NCBI GenBank assembly: GCA_020055645.1
Contig: CM034550.1
Span: 10,039,501 to 10,103,500 of the forward strand
DNA: 64,000 nucleotides
Source: Tomocerus qinae
Taxonomy: Eukaryota; Arthropoda; Collembola; Entomobryomorpha; Tomoceridae
Reading direction: 5' to 3'
The translations under genes and the position numbers were made by a program. Below are positions 12,901-27,900 of the stretch, piece by piece; position 1 is the stretch's first letter; the number at the start of each line of letters is the position of its first letter. The notes beneath the pieces are model-generated. The model saw only the letters and a list, made by a program, of their open reading frames with translations. It made no database searches and was not told the origin of the DNA.

Positions 12901-15900
12901 GAAGAAGAAAGTTATTTATTATAAGTATAGGAGATGTGGAGTGCTATACCTATATAATAATGTACCTTGTTGTTGTAGCCAATTCTTTAGAATATCAATA
13001 CATTATATTAATAAATGTGAAGAAGAGAAGAGAGTTTTTGAGTATATTCTGGACTTGAGTCAGTGAGCATTGTATAACAACAAACAGTTGCCCATTCCAT
13101 TGTACTGTATAGCCGGGCTTGTCTCCTTCCTCTTACGTAAAGCTGTACACTAGTCTAGCTTGGTTACCTAATCGATATTGTAAAAGGAAAAGGCAAGTGC
13201 TTTTACTACTACTACTAGGGAAAACGTAAAGTATAGGAGTACTAGTCCAGTTTAACCACAGTACAATATTATATACAGTCATGTAGTAAATTCGTAGGAG
13301 ACAGTAGAAAGTGGCCTGGGATGGAGTAGCTGGGAAAGTAGAGGAAATCAAGCAAAATACTTTCACCGACCAATTCATACACGCTTTATGACAGAATAAA
13401 ATGGAAAGGAGACGGACGATATGTTATGTTGCAACTATGTTTCACTTACATTACGATACACAGTCGAGTAGATCCATAATATGACATAAAGTGTCCAAAT
13501 TCAATGTCCTTTTTGTGTGTAATTCTTCCTTTTCTGCAGTAATGCTCAACTCGCTCATTCAACTCGTCTTTCCAACTTTCCATAACGTAATCCAACTCCC
13601 ACTACTGCGTTTTGGAATAGTTCTGGCTTATCACCATATGCTCTTACAAAGTAGTAATAATATAAAGTAGGTAGGTACTGAAGAAAGTCAGTTGGGCTTT
13701 GTTGCTTTGAATTTTGAACTGGGAAGAGCAAGAACGCAGGCACTTTCCCTGTCATTTCTATAGAATCTGTAGCCAAGCCAAACTTTCTATTTTCAATGAC
13801 ATTCTTCTTTGGCAGGAGGATTTCTATTTAAAACACACACACATACTACTCGTTCTCTCTAGTCTTGTAAGGTATGTCTGTCAGTATGCAGAATGTAGAA
13901 TGCACAACTTTGAATATTGCAAGGCTTGCATTTGTTGGTTATTATGTTCTGCCTTGTCATGCTTTCCCAGGATTTTCCCTTCCCTTGACTAAGCCAGAGT
14001 TATTCATAGAATTTCTATTTCTCTATGTGCCTTTTGTTTTACATGACGTTGACGTAGCGTAGTGACATGACTACTTTCTCTTGGTTTAGTAATCCTAATT
14101 CGAAGTTGTTGCTTTTCTCTGATGGCTAAGTCCTGTTTCTTACATATCCGTTAGTATAACTCACACTCAACTATATAATATGTACATATAAAACGTACTG
14201 TGTAAGTACCTACGTAGTGTACAAAGTCAAGTCACTCACTCACATTCGCAATGAAACAAAACGGACGGAAAGGGAAAGGTTTGACTATTTTTATAATGTG
14301 GCTTTCTCTTTGTTTTCACTGACTTTATAGTGGAACTCCACATGGAATCTTGTTAGGAGTTTTCATTATGCATAGCATTGTCCTAACATTACGGGACATA
14401 ACTAAAGGGTTTATGTGGAATGGCAATCTTCTCTCATGCACTCTGTTTCGCTCCACTTTAATCTCCAACTTTCCTCTCCGTCCTGTCTGCTTTCTCTCAC
14501 TCTCCTTTCACTATGTTACTCTATGTGTGTGTGTCTGTCTCTCTGTTTAATTTACTTACAATCTATATAAGTACTACACGTGTCCATACAAATATGTGGG
14601 TTATTATTACATATCAACATGAACAATACCTGAATCTTATAATTATTTTACTGCCTAGCTACAATTACCAAGTTTGTGATCATTATATACCTGCATGTAT
14701 TTACTACGGGGTTGTGGTTGTGGTCTTTCATTCTGTATATTTTCCTTTTGTCTTGTGCAGAAGATGGAAGGCTACTATTAAAGGTAGAATGACGTGCCCC
14801 TACTATATTATGGGTTAACACGGACAGTTGTTATGATGCAAGGACGGTAGTTGGTGTAGTGTTGCCCCGCTGCTTTCCTCGTTTCGTTTCGTTGGGTTTG
14901 ATCCAATCTCTCTAGGTACCCACCTCCATTTCACACGCGATTTTCTCATTTTTCATACGAAATCATCTGTGACTCGGTTGAGGAGTAGACACTATATAGT
15001 GCTTGCTGAGAGAGGACCTAAAATGGCCCTATATGTTTCTCTACCTAAAATTTCAGCTGATATTTGCAAGCACTTACATATATACTGCGTTGGGAATTTT
15101 GCAATACTTGGCTACAAAGATGCTGAATGTACAATAAACACAATCTCGATTCCACCTCTAATCCATAGACTTCAATATAGCATTTATAGTGATTTGTAGA
15201 AGGAAAAGGGAACAAGAGTATATTGGAAAAGGAAAAGAATGCAAGAGATGAAGGGAGTTTAATGATTTCCTCTGACCTGCCAGTAATTCTGTGACAAACT
15301 TCAGTCTCCATCCCTAGTTTCCTTTCCATATGTAGCCTTATTACATCAGAGTTCAAGCAATTCATCCTTCGACTTCCATTCCTCTTCTAATTTGTCTCAC
15401 ATGAGAATTTTTCTTGTCGATGATGGCTGAGCCAAACAGACTCGTTGAGTTGGCCAAGCAGGAGCCTAGGCGTGCATTCGGTGACATGTCCATAAATATA
15501 AATACTACTCACCATACATTATACTTTTTTCTGTACAGCGCAATGTCTCTCTACTATGATAGATTGACTTCCTTTTCTAAGGTAGAACTCTATACCATGT
15601 CATGTCATGTTCTCCATTTTTGAATATCAACATGCAGACCTGACAACATGAGAGATAGAGCAGACAGTCTGTCCAAATTGTATATAACTTCCCTATCATT
15701 ACCTTTCTACACGGAATTTGTTGTGAACAAAAATTTACTTTAAAAATGGATGCCGCACCGGTTAACGTCCGTGCTCTGTTTATTAATTATTTCCACTGTG
15801 GTACTTTTTTCTACAGGGGATCTGAGGACAAGTAGATCTGTTCAAATAGAATTACGAAAATTTTATGCATTGAATTTAATTTAAAAAGTCTTAAAAATCA

Positions 15901-18900
15901 TACCATATAATTAGATATTGCACTAGAAAATGGCTGAATCGTAATCAGAATCGTAGCCGCAATTAACTTGAACAATTACTACAGCAAAACTATTTTTAGT
16001 AGTATCCCTATCTATTGCCATGTTTCAAGAAATATCTCGACCTTATGGTTAAGTAAAATTCATCAAGTCGCATTCATCAAGTCATTAAACTCTGTGAAAG
16101 TTTTAGTTTAGATGTTACTAGATAGGGGTATGGCATTCTTAAATTCAAACTTATACCTATAGGGACATTTGTAAATATGCATATCAATTTGTTTGATTTA
16201 TATATTATGGTTGGTTAAGTTTTGAGGTACTTAGATTTCTGGCTGTCACATTTTAAGCTCGGAGAACATTCGATAAATGAAATGGTTTTATCCTGGTTTT
16301 TCATCTTTTACTTATAATGTGCTTTCTTAAGCCATAGGGTATAGATAAAGTTAAGAAGGCAAAATGCTGGTTTTCCACGAGTCGACTACTCAACATGCAT
16401 AGTAGACATGGATGAGGAGATATTTTGGGTGATTTTTCTTGAGAAAGCGGAAAAAAAGAAAAGAAGGTTTTAGGAAAGGACGAGGGAATGAAATGAGATA
16501 CGATTTGTCCTTGTATGTATGTATGGGTTGGCTATAGAATCTGGGATTGGGAGTTGAGTACCAAATACGTTTGTGAGGAGTTGATCTCCTCTTCTAGGGA
16601 AGTGACTACACAAAAGTTTTTTTATAAAGACAAATTCCGCTGATTGAGTCAAATACACACATAGCTTATTCTTTTCTGTTCTTTATGTAATCCTGTTCTG
16701 ACGCTTTGAGGCTGATTTCGTTCTCTATGCAAAAAAATTCAGGGTAATGTACTATAATTCAAAGGCTTGCTTTTCGTATCTTATGTTGTTTTGATACCCA
16801 CTTATTACGCTCGTTAACTTAACCCTATCGGAGCCATTCTGAGGCAGAGTATAATAAATTCCCCTTTTCTTCACGCTACAGTAGAAATATTGTGGTTTCT
16901 TCTCCACAATTTGTGAGGTAAGTTCGTACTTACCTATGCATGGTAGTACAATAATGTTGAATCAAAGGATAGTATATTGTCTTAACTGAATTGTGAAAGC
17001 AGTGAAAGTAAGTGAAAATCTTAATTTCCCTATTGTAGTAACTTTATTTCCTGTTTTCCTACTTTCACGTCTTTAGTATTACAAAGTTCTAAGAGAAAAT
17101 CCCTTTGTACATATATGTGGCCGGAGCTAAAGACGGAAATTCAAATCCCAACTAATGTGTACTGGCGTAAAAGGCCCCAAGTTACTAGACTTTCTATTAC
17201 TACTGCCTATGAAAATAATTTCCGAACGCATGAGTTGAGTCAACAGTGTTTTTGCCAAAAGGATTTTCTATTATGAAATGATGTTCACTAATCTGTGACA
17301 ACCAGAAGAGACTTATAGGTACAATATACACAGCTATCTCCTCGTGCTTCTAGTAAGTTATGTAAATGAGAAAGTATTTAATTCACATCTGTGTAGTTGA
17401 ATGCTTGTTCCATTGTTTTAGCCAGACTCTCTGTGGAATGGAAATTCGGAAACCTAAATTATTGCCTCTCCTACATACATAAAAAGATTTAGTATGAAAA
17501 AAATCAGCCAAGCCATATGACCGAAGTATGATGCTAAACCAGCCATTCCTAGTGTTCTTCCTGGTACATGATAAGAAAAAGATCAGTTGTATTTTTTATG
17601 GATATTACCCTTTTGTTAGCTTTAGCGGAAGAATCATGCCAGAAAATACATCTCATGATGAGAAGGAGTTAATTTATTTTTGTAATTTAATGGTTTGCTT
17701 TTCCCCACTACTATTAATCTTATAATCAATACTAATATTGTTTTCGTAATATACACTACATAAAAAAATAATGTTACCATTTCATATTACTACAATAACG
17801 TAATAGATTTTGGTCCTGGTGAAGGATGGTCTTATACTGTCCATTTTATCTTCAGTAATCATTATCGTCTGGATTCCAGACAAAAGGACGAGTAAATATC
17901 TAGGATGTATATTAAGTCGTAAGTAGTAAGAATTGGGAGAATAGAACAGCCTGACTCTGTGGAGAGTAGCCTGAGAGGAATTAAATAAATAGATGTATGA
18001 GACATATAACTAACAATGAGTACAAACATAGAAAAGGGGAAAGCTGGGAGAAAGTTTTAATATTATTGTGTAATAAAGGCAAGTAGGTTGGAAAGAGGAT
18101 GTAAATTCTTTTGATCTTTCATTTCAAGCTGGTGAATGTTGTGACAATGCTGGTATAGGGATTAAAGAAGAAGGAATCAGGTTTGTATGGTCGTATTCAA
18201 ATGTAGGTAGACTTTTGGCATAGGAAAGTAAATTGTACTCTTTCCCCATCGCTTAAGGCTTCCCTGCTCCCATTGAAAATTAAAACGCAAAACTTTGTTT
18301 TTGTTTCTCACTATTAGCCTCTTGGAACGGAATGGATTTGTTGAACAAGAGAAAATTTACTAGAAAATGTAGAAACTGACTAGATATTCCGTTTTTGTTT
18401 CGAAAATTTGAAATTTCGTACAAAAGTGCGCAAAAGAGAGTGCTGAACAATTTCTTTGTGTGAGTTACTATTGTTTTAATCTATCATAATGCCAACGAAA
18501 TACAGATTGTCAACAAGTCAAAGTTGAACACAATAGCGCAATAGATAATTAAGCAAGGGATTAGATTCAACGTGTGTTGGTTGGTGATAGAGTCTAGTTT
18601 AATCATTTTAATTCTACAGTAATTACAGATATGTACCCATTATGTTATGTACATAGAAGATTATTACTACGAAATTAACTAGTAAAAGATCAATATTTAT
18701 AAAGGGATTTATTTCAAAGATTTGCAATGGGCGCGGTTGCATTTCTGTCTCATCAAGTTTGATTCACTTTTCTCCGTGTAGGTATTTATAACTGTGATGA
18801 TTTACCTTTGACGGCAATAAGCACTTGATATTTAAATGATTTCATGAATGTAAAGCAAATCCCGAATTGTTGTTCAAATACTAAATGTTCCACTGGTAAA

Positions 18901-21900
18901 AGGAATTGTGTGGATGAGAGAAGTTAATTAATTTGTTGAGGATCAAACAATGGTATTGAGAAAAGATGCAAAGCATCGAATGAAATGAAAACTAAATAGT
19001 GAAGCTTGTTCTTGGAAAAACAATGCAAAAGCTGTAACATTATATTAGATTTTGAAAGAGTAAATATTTGTAGTGATCTCTCAGTGGGCGTTTCTAGCAA
19101 TTGGGCTGGGGAAAGTAAATACAGAATACTTTGAAATCTAGAGAAGTGGAATAATTCACTATTGCTGGATGTGAAGAGATAATAAAGTATGTAGTACGTA
19201 CATGCATGGCATTACGTAAGCAACGTATTTAGGCTATACATAGTTCGTGATGTGAACAAAGCACGGACTTTTTAGGATGAAGTAGTAGAATTGCGAAAGT
19301 TAACAATAGATGCAGAATGTAGTGAGCTAGTTGGTATTTACGTATACTGTTATCTTTGAGTTTTGTGCTTAGCTACTTAGATTGGCTTACTTTGTCAGGG
19401 AATATGATATCTGCATGTATAATAGAGAGGTTTTTCATTTCACCCGATTCAATTTGGATGATTGGAATGGGGAAGGATGAGCCAAAGATGAAAAGAGATG
19501 ATGCTTAGGGAGTGAACGAGATATGACGTCTAATAGATATTCTAATAATGATACGTGCAACTGGCTGAGAGTATGATTTGGTATGTGAAATGCATGAAAG
19601 GAATAGTTTATGCATTTGTGAGGACGAAGAGAGTTTATCACTATGTGATAATACCCCAAGACACAGTTTATTATATGGTAAGTAGAACATGAGTGAAATA
19701 CAGAGAAATAGGAAGCCTCAGGCTTGCTCTCTGAATACTTTCAGCTAAACTAACTTCGGTACTTAACTACTGTGTGCTCAGGAGGAGCTTTTCTCCGAAT
19801 TTACTCGCATGTAGTTTTGATTAGTCTTTTGAATTTAGGTTTTCAAGGCAAATGAAATGAATGGAGAACTTTCATTTAACGATGAGCATACACTGCATGA
19901 ATGCTTTTCGTGTCAAGTAATGTGATATTCCAGATTTACTCCGCTCTGCTATTAACTTAGTATCTACATTTCAAAATCACTACTACCAACTTGGTATATC
20001 TGTATCTATAACTTGGGGCCTTCCGGTTCTGTATCTGTAAAAGCTAGCTGTATGTTAGAAATTAGGGACGGGATGGATCGTTGAAATGAGTCGAACAGTG
20101 AACAGAATTGGACTGTCGATAGAATACGAGAATTAAATAAAAGCAGAACAGAACTCGAAATAATTCAAATCAATTTCTCGATGAAGATACTTTAAAGATT
20201 CTACATAGAGCTACTGCATAGAATGTTCTATATTACCCGGTTGCCTGATGCCATGATATCTTGCTTCTTCGCAATTAAAGCTGATCGTGAATATATTTCA
20301 GTTTTTCTGATGTCATCGATTTTCTATCTAATCGGTGCCAATTTAAAATTTAAACCATTCCGATACAATTTTCTATTGCACCAAAATATGTAGGTAATTT
20401 AAATTAAATTAAATGAATTTTTTACAATTTAAATACAATTTATATTGCAATGGTGTTACAAATTAGAATTGAATACATGGAATGTAAAAATGCAATCCTA
20501 AAATTCTGAAATATTTGGATGGAGCCTGGTATGCGATAGTAAGTTGAACATTTTCAGAGACATGCACGCTGATGTAGCATATTTTTCTTGTTGAAAGAGA
20601 TTTTATTGAAATTGGATGGCATCATTTCGGATGACAGGATTAAAAATGTTCACTAGATTATATTTGAGTATTTCACAGGGAAATATCTCTCTCTCCTACT
20701 CGTAGTAAAAGTTATCAACAGATGAAGTTATCACTTTATCAGTTTATTCTATCGAGGTTGATCCATATGGAATGAAGATGTAATAATAAGGACTGGGTAA
20801 TAGATTGTGTCTTTAACTGCCAGGGCGTGGGCTAGGATTTCTAGAAATCCTTTCAGTGAAGCTATACTAAATATATTTCTCGATTACGCTTGCTAACTAT
20901 GATGTGTAGTAACTTGTGAGATGTCTGTGTAGTAGATTTAGCATAGTATTTATATATCACCCCAAGAGTTCAATCATTCAATGTGTAGTAGATGTGATAA
21001 ATTGTAATAGTAGGCTGCATAACCCTGGGATGTTGTATTTGCAGTACGTTGCAAAATATGATAGTGTGCTGAATGCAGTAGCAATGAAAATGAATGTTCT
21101 ATATAATGTTTTCACATAAACCTTTAGTTGATTAAGTAAAGACGACGAGAATAAAATACAAGAGATATGCATGACAAACCGAATTCCGTTATCACATGTA
21201 TGCAGCACGAGGGCACTAGATAAATACTAGTAAGTTTAACATGGAAAATTGAGAATCTGTTGTATGTGAGTCTTCAAATAATATATAAATATAGATAAAC
21301 CGCCCAAAGCTCATCCGGAGTGAAATGAAATGTTAATGTAGTGGGACCAAAATGAAATGGTCGGCTGCGGTACGCTAAGCAATAAACATTGGCATTCAGA
21401 CTGAGTTTCAGCCAGAAGTCATACACTCTTGAATACAGATACTATATAAGATTTTAAAAGATGAGCAAAAGGTCTTACAGATATTCTCGTACTTGCAGAG
21501 TTATGCTGATAATTATGGAATGAACTTGACGGAGAGCATCAAGTTGTATAAAATTTCATCTGTGACTTATCAGGTTCATCTTATGATTTTATAGATATAG
21601 TAGTACCTTATTATATGCTATGGCACAAGTCCATATGGTTTCTTTCGTCAAAGACAACTTACCTTCCTGCCTACGTGCACATACTTACCTAACTTTTACA
21701 AGTCTTGAATGCTGCACTGCACTAACAATCTGTCTTGGCTGTTTTTAAATTGACAGTCGTGTCGTGTTCAGCAGATTAGAGAGCCAAAGTGTAAGTGTAC
21801 ATAAAATGAGTCTGTCTTTCCAATCTATCTCTGTAGTACCAGCATCGGGTTTATTACCTAGTATTTGGCATTAGGTTGTAATCTTTGGCATTACGTTGTC

Positions 21901-24900
21901 ATTTCAGTTGTTTTCCCTTCTATTGGCATTAGTAGATTGGTATGTATGTGTGTGTGTGAAGTAGAGTAGAGTAGTTTGTGTTCCCATTCAGTTGGATTGC
22001 TCTGATTGTTAGTTTTGGATCAGCCTTGTATGTTTTACATAGTGGTTCTAATAAAGTTGTGTGTAAGTGTGTTTAGGGAAGGGAAATTGGATTCATAAAG
22101 TGAATTACGTCAGTTATAAAGGAGAAAAGTTTAAATGGTTTTTTCCAAGTTGAGTCTGAATGTGTGAAGGATAAAAGCAAAGTACCTGATCTAGTTTTCT
22201 CTCCTTGGCTTTTATTGACGTTGTGGTATTTATATTTTATTTTATAAAAGGGATTAGCGAGACAGAGTTGATGGAGACTGTCTTGGTCTTTAGTGTTAAA
22301 ATGGTACTGGGGCTGGTTAGTGAGTTTGGAGGGATTAAATTTAATAAAGCTCTAGTTTTGCAAAGTGGATGGATTGAATCGATTTCTATATAATAATGTT
22401 GTTCATCGAAAATTCAGTTAAGGAGGTGAAGCAGAGAGTCTGGTTCCGGAGTAGAGTTCCTGGTTGGCTCTCACTTGTTAATGTTTGTTGGCCTGTGCAC
22501 ATTTTACCTGTAATATGAACTTGTGCTGTGCAATAAAGTGTGTAGAGCGAGTTTTATGTTTGTTATATTGAATTGGAACGTGTGAGTTTTAGTGAGTCGT
22601 TTAGCAGTAAGCATGAGATCAAGAAGGTCGGCTAATGTAGTCTCCTAAAGTTGGGAGGGTTAGACTTAATGATCATTCTTGTCGTGTGTTTCGAGTTATA
22701 TCTAGGAAAAGTCTCAAGTGTTAGGAAATAAGTACACTGTGTGTGTATGGAGTGTTATCCTAAAGTTAATTCTCACAATAAGCCAATAAGAAAAGCGACA
22801 TTTACCCGTTTACGTGATTTAGAGAAAATAGAGCTTTTGAAAATGTGCAGGAGAGAAAAGCTCAAACTTTTACCATCAGACTGTGATGGGGTCGATCGAG
22901 AATGGTTTATAGAAGTTTAGTGTATTAATGAACTGCTCCTCTTGCTGTTTCTGCAGAGATGGAAGACTGGCAGAGGGAGACCAGATTTTGGCCATCGATG
23001 GGCAACCATTGGACTCAGCAATTACACATCAACAAGCGATTGGGATTCTACAACAGGCCCGGGGAGAAGTTGAGATTGTAGTAGCCAGAGCCCCTGAGTC
23101 TCTTCTTCCAGTTGAAGCTCTTGTTCCTGGTAATCATTATCATTTTATGTGCTTGCCTAGGGTCCTTTGTGAAATGAATCAAAAAGTTTTATGCTCAAAT
23201 AACTTTGACTGACTAATTGACTACGAAATGAGATTTCCCCCGTTTATCATCCTTTATTATGTCGTCTATTGAAACTAGTATTCATTAATGATATAATATT
23301 TCGTAGAATAGAAATGAATATCTTATTGTTTCTATGTTTCCTACATGAATTAATTAATAAATGTATTTCTCTCTGTTTTACAGGTGATACGATTGGGGTG
23401 GGACAGCAACCCCCCGTACTGGGTGGGGAGCGTCCCTCCTCTCCTAGTGAAGACTTGAAAGCCACCGACATGGTGGTAAGTTAAATAAATTTTTATTACC
23501 TACTATTTGTGTAGGAAACTTTGTAGTTATTTACGATTAGAACTAAACTCCTGAACTCGGATTCTGTCTCGCCGTAAATTAATTAATTCATTTGATTAGG
23601 AGACAGAAATGGAAAGTTTGGGAGTTAACGTTATCACTTTAGGTAGTATACTTATGGTTCTTGGTAATTAGAAAGTAGAGTGAAAGCTGAATAGGGAAGT
23701 ATATATAAGTAAGTATGAAAGTAAAAGGATTGTGTTGTTTATGTCAATCAGCTAAATACAGAATGGGCACAAGTGGAAGTAATCGAGTTGATCAACGACG
23801 GAACGGGTCTGGGGTTCGGAATCATAGGCGGTCGAAGCACGGGTGTCGTCGTGAAGACGATCCTCCCCGGTGGCGTAGCAGATCGAGATGGTCGTCTTCA
23901 AAGCGGGGACCACATCCTTCAAATCGGAGAGGTCAATTTGTTGGGAATGGGGTCAGAGCAAGTGGCAGCCGTGCTTCGCCAATGTGGCAGCTGTGTTCGT
24001 CTTGTCGTGGCTCGTCCTATTGAACCGTCTTCCCCAGATGCGCTAAGTAGTCAAGCACCCATCGTACCTACGAAGATCCTCGGAGACCCTGAAGAGCTAG
24101 AAAGACATCTTATGCAATCAAATGGATATGCTAATCACCTCTTAGACGGCTCTATTGGATCCACTGAAGCAAGTCAGGCTCGTCTCGGTTTGACGGAGGA
24201 TGGTGGCTCTGCAGGCACTTTCGATTCTTTGCCAGAGGTTGAGCTTGTAGATGTCGAGCTGAGAAAAGACTCACATGGACTGGGGATTACCATTGCTGGA
24301 TATGTTTGTGAAAAAGGTAAGTGAAAGTCGAGAAAGGTTAACTCCTTTTTCTACACTGCATTATAAATATTAATTTGAAGGGAGACCCAAAGAGACTCCT
24401 ATTCTACTCGGATCACTACGGAAAATATCCGGAGTGTATGTACTTATGAATAATGCACGTTATTATTTTCGTCAGGACGATTTAAATTAATAAATGCTTA
24501 TTTTATACGGTCGTACATACCTTTTCGGTAGAATCTGGAGTGGGGAATTTTTAACTCGGGGCTAATTTATTCGAAATAATGCAGATTACTGTTATGGAAT
24601 TCATGTTGTGTTTTGTAATCTCTGTGCTGAGTGGCTCTCGGTGGACGAGATTTTAGTATTTAGACAGTTGTTTGAGTATATTGTATGCCCTGGTATAATA
24701 ATTTGCATGAAATGAAGGTCTATTCTAATAGGTAGGCAAGACATAGACACGTAATACTTGGAACCTAGATTTATACAACAGAGTTAGTAAGTATGCAGTG
24801 TGCATTTGTATTAAGACAAGTATAATACGATATTGTACATTGCAAATGATAGCATACATTATTGACTGGAACAGTCAAGTCAAGTCAGCTCACGGAAATT

Positions 24901-27900
24901 CTGTCCATGTATTTGCAATGAGGAAGAAACAAGTAACACGAACGATGAGTAAAGCTGAATGTAAATTGAACGTGCCATTCCAAGTTACATGTTGTTACAG
25001 ATAGAATGGAATACGGAGAAAATAGTTTCTCTACTAAGCTGTATATACTACAGTATGTATTACTTAGCTCATTATTATATTATCTGGATAATGCATATAG
25101 TCTTCTTGTACTGGTGTACTTATAGACTCTCTGTACCAATTTCACTACAGAGCACATCAGTTTTAGAAGCAAATTGTAAATTCCAGTTGAAAAAGGAGCA
25201 ACTTGAAATGGAGGAGGAAGAGGAGTGTATGTAGAGAGGAAGGAAATGTTTGAATAGAATAGTCCTATTCTCTAGCTGGTCTCTGTCTATTGCTTTCCCT
25301 TAGCTTCGTCTCACTACACAGCAGTAGTCAATTCTATCTTATGAATATTACTAGTTCGGAGGATCCATGTAGTTTGGCCAACATGAGATGGAGAAACAGG
25401 GCCCTATGAATATACATACCATTTTGAGTACAACTATTATGTCTACTTTCGTTTCGTTGTCTCTTGTCTTCCTTCCCTCTTGTGAATACGGAATTGTATT
25501 GTAAGTGTAAGCAAGGAAGACTCTGGGTCTCACTGCTCGACTACCATGAAATATGGATAAGGGCACCCGTATCCTCTCATTTCATTCATTACAAGTTACG
25601 AGCCTGCAAGGGATGATTTTCAAGGGGCCCTCGTATAGCAAAATGATAAAAAGAGGTCATGGTGAAAAAGTTCACTGGTGAATTAATACAATGTCTATCT
25701 GTCATACTCAAGTATTTTTTGGTGTAGTTTATCTAGTTGAACATTGCCAACTCAACTCTAATTTCTGTTCCATGAAATGGAATTGGTTGCGATGATGTGA
25801 CATGACTTGGGGAAAGGGAAGATGTACACATTTACTATTTAGGTAGTCTTTATTATACTCAAAGTTGAAATTCTCAACTAACCTTTTTTACATGGATTCA
25901 TAGGTACTTAATGTTACACACTATGCATATAGAATATTTTTTAAGTCTACGATTATAGGTATTTGTACTAGCAGGTAGCTTGATAATATTATCATAGTTA
26001 TATCCCCTAGTATACAAAACAAAAAAAGGCTTAAGAGAAGGTAACATAAGAATCTATCTATTATTCAAGGCACACTCCTTAGTGACTTCACTCTGACTCA
26101 ACTACACTTCTGCACACTTCATACCAAGCCAGGACTACCTTCTATAATGGAGTTCGTCTTATACAGTGTGATTAAAAACTTCATACCTACTACTGTCTCT
26201 TTTATAAAACTTTTAACTCCATTAAAACTTTCTCCGGCACAAAATAAAATTTTCAATTTGTAAAAAAATCCGTTTTACCCAACCTTTACAGGAATTTGCA
26301 TGAAAAGAAAGAAAGTGAAAGCACTGTGTATGCTAACATTTTAATCACACTGTATATATGCACTTGTACTAAGTATTAGTGTACCTAGTTTGAATTTTAC
26401 TACATGTAGAAACTGTACTCAGCGGAGTACCAATAGTATCTTATCAATCTATATTACTGCATATATAGGTACTTGGAATGCAATGGAGAAAGTCTCTAAG
26501 CTTAGTCACATGTTATAAATGCAAGAATTCCGAAGTTCATTTTCATTTCGAGCTGAGAACTCCATTCACATCGTAGCGGAGCTTGAGCTCAAGTTCCACT
26601 TGGCTTCCTTTGAAGATAGACGTGGCGTTTTGCATTTTGTCTCGACAAGAGTCGAGTCGCTCTCTTAGCCCGACTATTGTCTTCAATATGTGTTTGCAAG
26701 TGAAAAATATCTCATATGGACTTATCTCTGTATAGTCTTGAGCTACTTCCTTCTTTATTTCTTATGAGAAAAATTTCCGTTCTGTCCTGATATGTGAAGT
26801 TAAAGCCATTTTATACATACTAATATATCCACGGGTTGCTTTTGGGAGTTTTCGAAGGAATCAAGACTCTTGAGAGAGCGTCATTAAATTACTTGCTTGT
26901 GACTATGTATGTTTACAGTCATGTGATGGAACGAAAAACTTACCTTGACTATGACTTTAACTTTTAAATATATTTTTCATGTCAATGCGATAAGTTTTTA
27001 GTATTTTTGATGTCGTTCGGTCATGCATTATTACATGAATATCTCACTAGGAGTTTTCCGTACCAGGAGCTAAAGATAAATGTAAAGGTTCAAATTGGAA
27101 GTCTGTGCTAGTATTAGAAGTAGGTTACACACATAGTTGATGCTATCTTGACTTAATTTACTGTAAGAACCCTGGTTTTTCGTCTCACAAGGCTGTTCTT
27201 CCATGCATTCAATATGTACCTTGTGATCTTACAACTACTATGCCTAATGATGAATTCATGTGCATTATTTATGTACGAAAATTTCTTTCATCTCATAAAG
27301 TCAAGAATAAAAAAGTATACTTATCTAATTACCCGAAAACATTTCTTTAAAACACGACGTTTTTCTGTAGCTGGCTAATTGAGCATATTTCATGCATGTA
27401 GCTGTATAAAACGTCGAGATACAGAGATACTCAAGCTATAGGCACTTAAATGTTAATTAAAGCACACAGATTCTAAGTTTATTTATTAGAGCAATGTTAT
27501 TTTGTTAAAAACCTAAACCTTGAAGTTTTACCCAATGGTGATTTCAAGCTTGTACACACATATAGGAGTTTTTATTCATGATAGTAAACTATCTAGTGTA
27601 CTAATATTTACTTTGTAGTATTGCATGTACAAGCACAATCAATTTCTTCATTTAGAAAGGGAAGAGGTTGTAGCTATGCTAATTTCTTGTACCTACATAA
27701 ACTCATAACCATCTCTTGAGTAATTATTAATGAATGCATGCTGCCTTTTAATCGTGAGTTGTGTCTTCCCCCTCTACATATGGAAAGTAAAAGCATGGTA
27801 TATCGTATCGACTGCAATAATTATAAATTATGATTGCGAACGTAATGTTCAAAGAAAGTGCTCAAGTGAAAGTCGTTTACTCGAAATGCCATTACAGTGT

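Larger units (their letters stand above)
1833..22956 (+). other. intron 4 of PATJ, 21.1 kb, splitting PDZ1
   Basis: Donor AG|GTAAGC at 1833, acceptor TTTCTGCAG at 22956. The two ends rebuild one PDZ1 domain in frame, which proves the join. Inside are two short elements with TACAGGG-type terminal inverted repeats (3054-3175, 9440-9690), a possible cassette exon (7858-8071), a short coding-like ORF (15414 onward), and AT-rich low-complexity DNA near 20340-20470. Other ORFs here are short and unrecognised. No tRNA, transposase or reverse transcriptase was seen. Confidence 0.9.

Noticed and set aside
14757-14785. Strong acceptor TCTTGTGCAG followed by AAGATGGAAGG, reminiscent of exon 5 (DGRL).
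   Set aside because: The phase does not fit exon 4 and the frame stops within ten codons; likely chance.
23752-23761. Second acceptor AG at 23760 for exon 7.
   Set aside because: Would drop nine bases, LNT, and keeps phase, but the first AG has the usual position and the pyrimidine evidence does not favour the second; kept as a minor alternative only.
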